The notes under the pieces were generated by a model. It had not been told where the DNA came from. It did not search any database and saw only the letters and a list, made by a program, of their open reading frames with translations. From an uncultured beta proteobacterium (lineage in GTDB: Bacteria; Pseudomonadota; Gammaproteobacteria; Burkholderiales; Rhodocyclaceae): DNA of 64,000 bases. Both the position numbers and the translations under genes were made by a program. Of the stretch, positions 61,839 to 64,000 are shown piece by piece (within the stretch, counting starts at the first letter, position 1; every line of letters begins with the position of its first letter). The DNA is taken from contig CAISOB010000064.1 of the NCBI GenBank assembly GCA_903886975.1, positions 62,001 through 126,000 on the forward strand, in the 5' to 3' direction.

Positions 61839-62808
61839 GTCACGCAATCCGCTGCGCATCGCGGTGATCGGCGCAGGCGAATGGGCGAGGCAATACCACT
61901 TGCCCGCACTGGCTGTCCTCGCGAAGGAGTCGGCCGTCGAGATCGCGGGGATCTGGAATCGGACCGTGGAGACGGCGGATCGGGTGGCGCGACAATACTC
62001 AATTCGCCGCGTTTATCGCGCCTTTGAAGACCTGCTGGCCGATGAACATCTGGATTGTTTCGCTGTTCTGGTCAATTCAAACGTGCTCATGGAAGTCATC
62101 GGCAAGCTGCTGGTGCGCGGCCTGCCCATCTTTACCGAAAAGCCGCCGGGCAGTACTTACCAGGAAGCATTGATGCTGGCTGACCGGGTCAAGGTTCCCA
62201 ATGTCGTCGCCTTCAATCGCCGGTACATGCCGATCAATCGTCGGTTCAAGCAACTCGCAGACGGTATAGCAGGCGCTTACTTTGCCGAGTGTCGCTTCTA
62301 TCGTAACGAGCGGCTCTACGATCGCTTCGTGCGCGAGACGGGCGTGCATGGCATCAACTACATGGAATACGTGTGCGGCCCGATACGGGCGGTGCGCACC
62401 GAAACCGGGAGAATCGCAGCGAACGGTTCCGACTATTGGATCAGCTCGGTCATCTTCGAATCGGGATCGCGGGGCATCCTCAAATTCTTCCCGTGCTGCG
62501 GATCGAGCGTCGAACGTTACGAAGTGCACGGCCAGAAGACTTCGATCTACCTGCACTGCCCGCAGTCCTACACCAGCGACCATCCCGGCAGAATCGAGAT
62601 CCACGAGAAGGGTGGATTGCTTTCCGCCCACCACGACGACGAAGAAGGCGGGCCGCTCGTCAGCATGGGGATCATCGACGAGTATCGCGATTTCATTCGC
62701 GCCGCCGGCGATCGGTCAAGCACCGAGTCCAATTTTCACAACGCTGCCAACACCATGCGAGTGGCTGAGGCCATTGAAGCGGGCGCAAGCCTGGGTACGT
62801 GGCAGTGA
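61822..62808 (+). CDS. Gfo/Idh/MocA family oxidoreductase
   Basis: LRIAVIGAGEWARQYHLPALAVLAKESAVEIAGIWNRTVETADRVARQY... PIFTEKPPGSTYQEALMLAD. Confidence 0.92.
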   Translation: MTSRAESRNPLRIAVIGAGEWARQYHLPALAVLAKESAVEIAGIWNRTVETADRVARQYSIRRVYRAFEDLLADEHLDCFAVLVNSNVLMEVIGKLLVRGLPIFTEKPPGSTYQEALMLADRVKVPNVVAFNRRYMPINRRFKQLADGIAGAYFAECRFYRNERLYDRFVRETGVHGINYMEYVCGPIRAVRTETGRIAANGSDYWISSVIFESGSRGILKFFPCCGSSVERYEVHGQKTSIYLHCPQSYTSDHPGRIEIHEKGGLLSAHHDDEEGGPLVSMGIIDEYRDFIRAAGDRSSTESNFHNAANTMRVAEAIEAGASLGTWQ

Positions 62809-62820
62809 GCGGCTGCGTGT

Positions 62821-63864
62821 TCAGGCAAGCGGGAGCTGCTGGTACACGATGTTCTTGCGGTTCCAGGTGTAGGTCAAATGCAGCCGGCTCGCGTCGGCAA
62901 TGATGGCCGGGTAGGAGAATTCTCCCTCTTCAGTTTCCAGGTCGAGAATCTTCGTCCAATTCGCACCGTTGTCGGATGAAAATCCGAGCGAGATCGGGTA
63001 GCGCCGGCCCCAATTTCCGGCCACCGGGTTGTAGGCGAGGACGAGACCGCCGTCATCCAAGCGCACGACGTCGATGCCGCTGTTGTTGTTGGGCAGAGCC
63101 GTCGCATACGCCGGGCACCAGCTGCGCCCATAGTCGGATGAATCGCTGCGATAGATGAAACCGCGGGTGCTGCGCATCAACATGTGCACCCGGCCTGGAG
63201 CCGACTCCCACAGCGAAGGCTGGATGACGCCATCCCACTTGAAGACGCGCTTCACGTCGGTCTCCCACAAAGCGTTGGCTGCCAGACCTTCCCACGGATC
63301 GACGTTGGCGACCGTATCATGCTGGCGGTGGTCAATCGGCACGTCGTACTTACTCCAGCTTCTTCCCAAGTCTGCCGAGATGTCAACGAAGCAATCCCAG
63401 ACCGCTTCGGTCTCCAATGAGCCCGGTGCAATCCATTCACCATTCGACAGGACGATCAGCTTGTTGCGCACTGGTCCGCGTGGCAAAGTGTCGCCAGGAA
63501 CGAGCGCCAGCGGTAAGGCCCAGTTGCGGCCCAGATCGCTCGAAACGGTCCACCGGGTAACCCAGGTGTGAACGGAGGCGCCGACCTTGTAGAACAACCA
63601 GACCTTGTCGCCGGCACCGTGCAGAACCGGGTTCCAGCAGGCGAGACCGTCTTCGGCGAGCAGGCGTACGGGCATTTGCCAGATGCCATTTTCCGTCCGG
63701 GAGAGCCAGATTCCCACATCCCTTTCACCTTCGCGCAGGCCGGCAAAAAATGCGGTCAGGAGTTCGCCCCCTGGCAGGGTTGTTATGCTAGAAGCATGGC
63801 AGTTGTTGAACAGCGTGTGACCCTGCGGCAGCAGAAAGCGCTTTTCCGAATCGATCAGCTTCAT
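62821..63864 (-). CDS. Sialidase/BNR-Asp-box family glycoside hydrolase-like protein
   Basis: Asp-box-like repeats VSSDLGRNW, ISADLGRSW, DSSDYGRSW, FSSDNGANW in a beta-propeller-sized protein; start MKLIDSEKRF chosen. Confidence 0.83.
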   Translation of the reverse strand: MKLIDSEKRFLLPQGHTLFNNCHASSITTLPGGELLTAFFAGLREGERDVGIWLSRTENGIWQMPVRLLAEDGLACWNPVLHGAGDKVWLFYKVGASVHTWVTRWTVSSDLGRNWALPLALVPGDTLPRGPVRNKLIVLSNGEWIAPGSLETEAVWDCFVDISADLGRSWSKYDVPIDHRQHDTVANVDPWEGLAANALWETDVKRVFKWDGVIQPSLWESAPGRVHMLMRSTRGFIYRSDSSDYGRSWCPAYATALPNNNSGIDVVRLDDGGLVLAYNPVAGNWGRRYPISLGFSSDNGANWTKILDLETEEGEFSYPAIIADASRLHLTYTWNRKNIVYQQLPLA

Positions 63865-63927
63865 ACCAACGCGTTCCTGTATTGAGAGCCGCAGGTCATC
63901 CATCACGCGCCATGCTCGGTTCGAGCA

Positions 63928-64000
63928 TCAGGCGGCCTGAGCCGCAGGCGGGGTCTCACTGCGATGCAGCACGCCCTGGCTAAAGAAGATTTCGTTGATT
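63928..64000 (-). CDS. Possible C-terminal end of a further minus-strand CDS, truncated by window end
   Basis: Reverse-strand frame INEIFFSQGVLHRSETPPAAQAA* is open to the window edge; too short to assign. Confidence 0.3.
   Translation of the reverse strand, partial: INEIFFSQGVLHRSETPPAAQAA

Noticed and set aside
1-64000. CRISPR arrays, tRNA or rRNA genes
   Set aside because: No regularly spaced repeats seen, and no convincing cloverleaf or rRNA-like sequence noticed; a tRNAscan-SE/Infernal run would be needed to exclude them formally.

Overview
GC-rich bacterial chromosome segment. Gene content (UbiUVT, RapZ, PhoBR, a ubiE-Tim44-ubiJ block) suggests a betaproteobacterium, possibly Rhodocyclales-like; that taxonomic call is inference. 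Coding is dense on both strands. The main module is a near-complete MSHA-type type IV pilus locus (~37.0-54.3 kb) in the order mshE-G-F, two pilins, mshC-D-O-P-Q, mshI(frameshifted)-I2-J-K-L-M-N. Other modules: a complete ISAs1-family IS element with a perfect 10-bp target duplication (5186-6447); two phenylacetate-CoA-ligase/ACT-domain pairs, one behind a lactate-permease-like transporter and one directly downstream of the O2-independent ubiquinone genes ubiU-ubiV-ubiT; phoBR with a visible Pho box; a large DUF3683-type FAD/FeS oxidoreductase; ilvA/cysK/patB; a CHASE-PAS-GGDEF-EAL protein; and a Gfo/Idh/MocA oxidoreductase plus sialidase pair at the right edge. I saw no CRISPR array, rRNA or convincing tRNA. 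I cannot claim a wholly new system. The best leads are the mshI frameshift, the LamG-bearing MshQ-like adhesin, the UbiUVT-PaaK-ACT operon, and several uncharacterised intergenic repeats. Family names come from reading the translations, without database searches.
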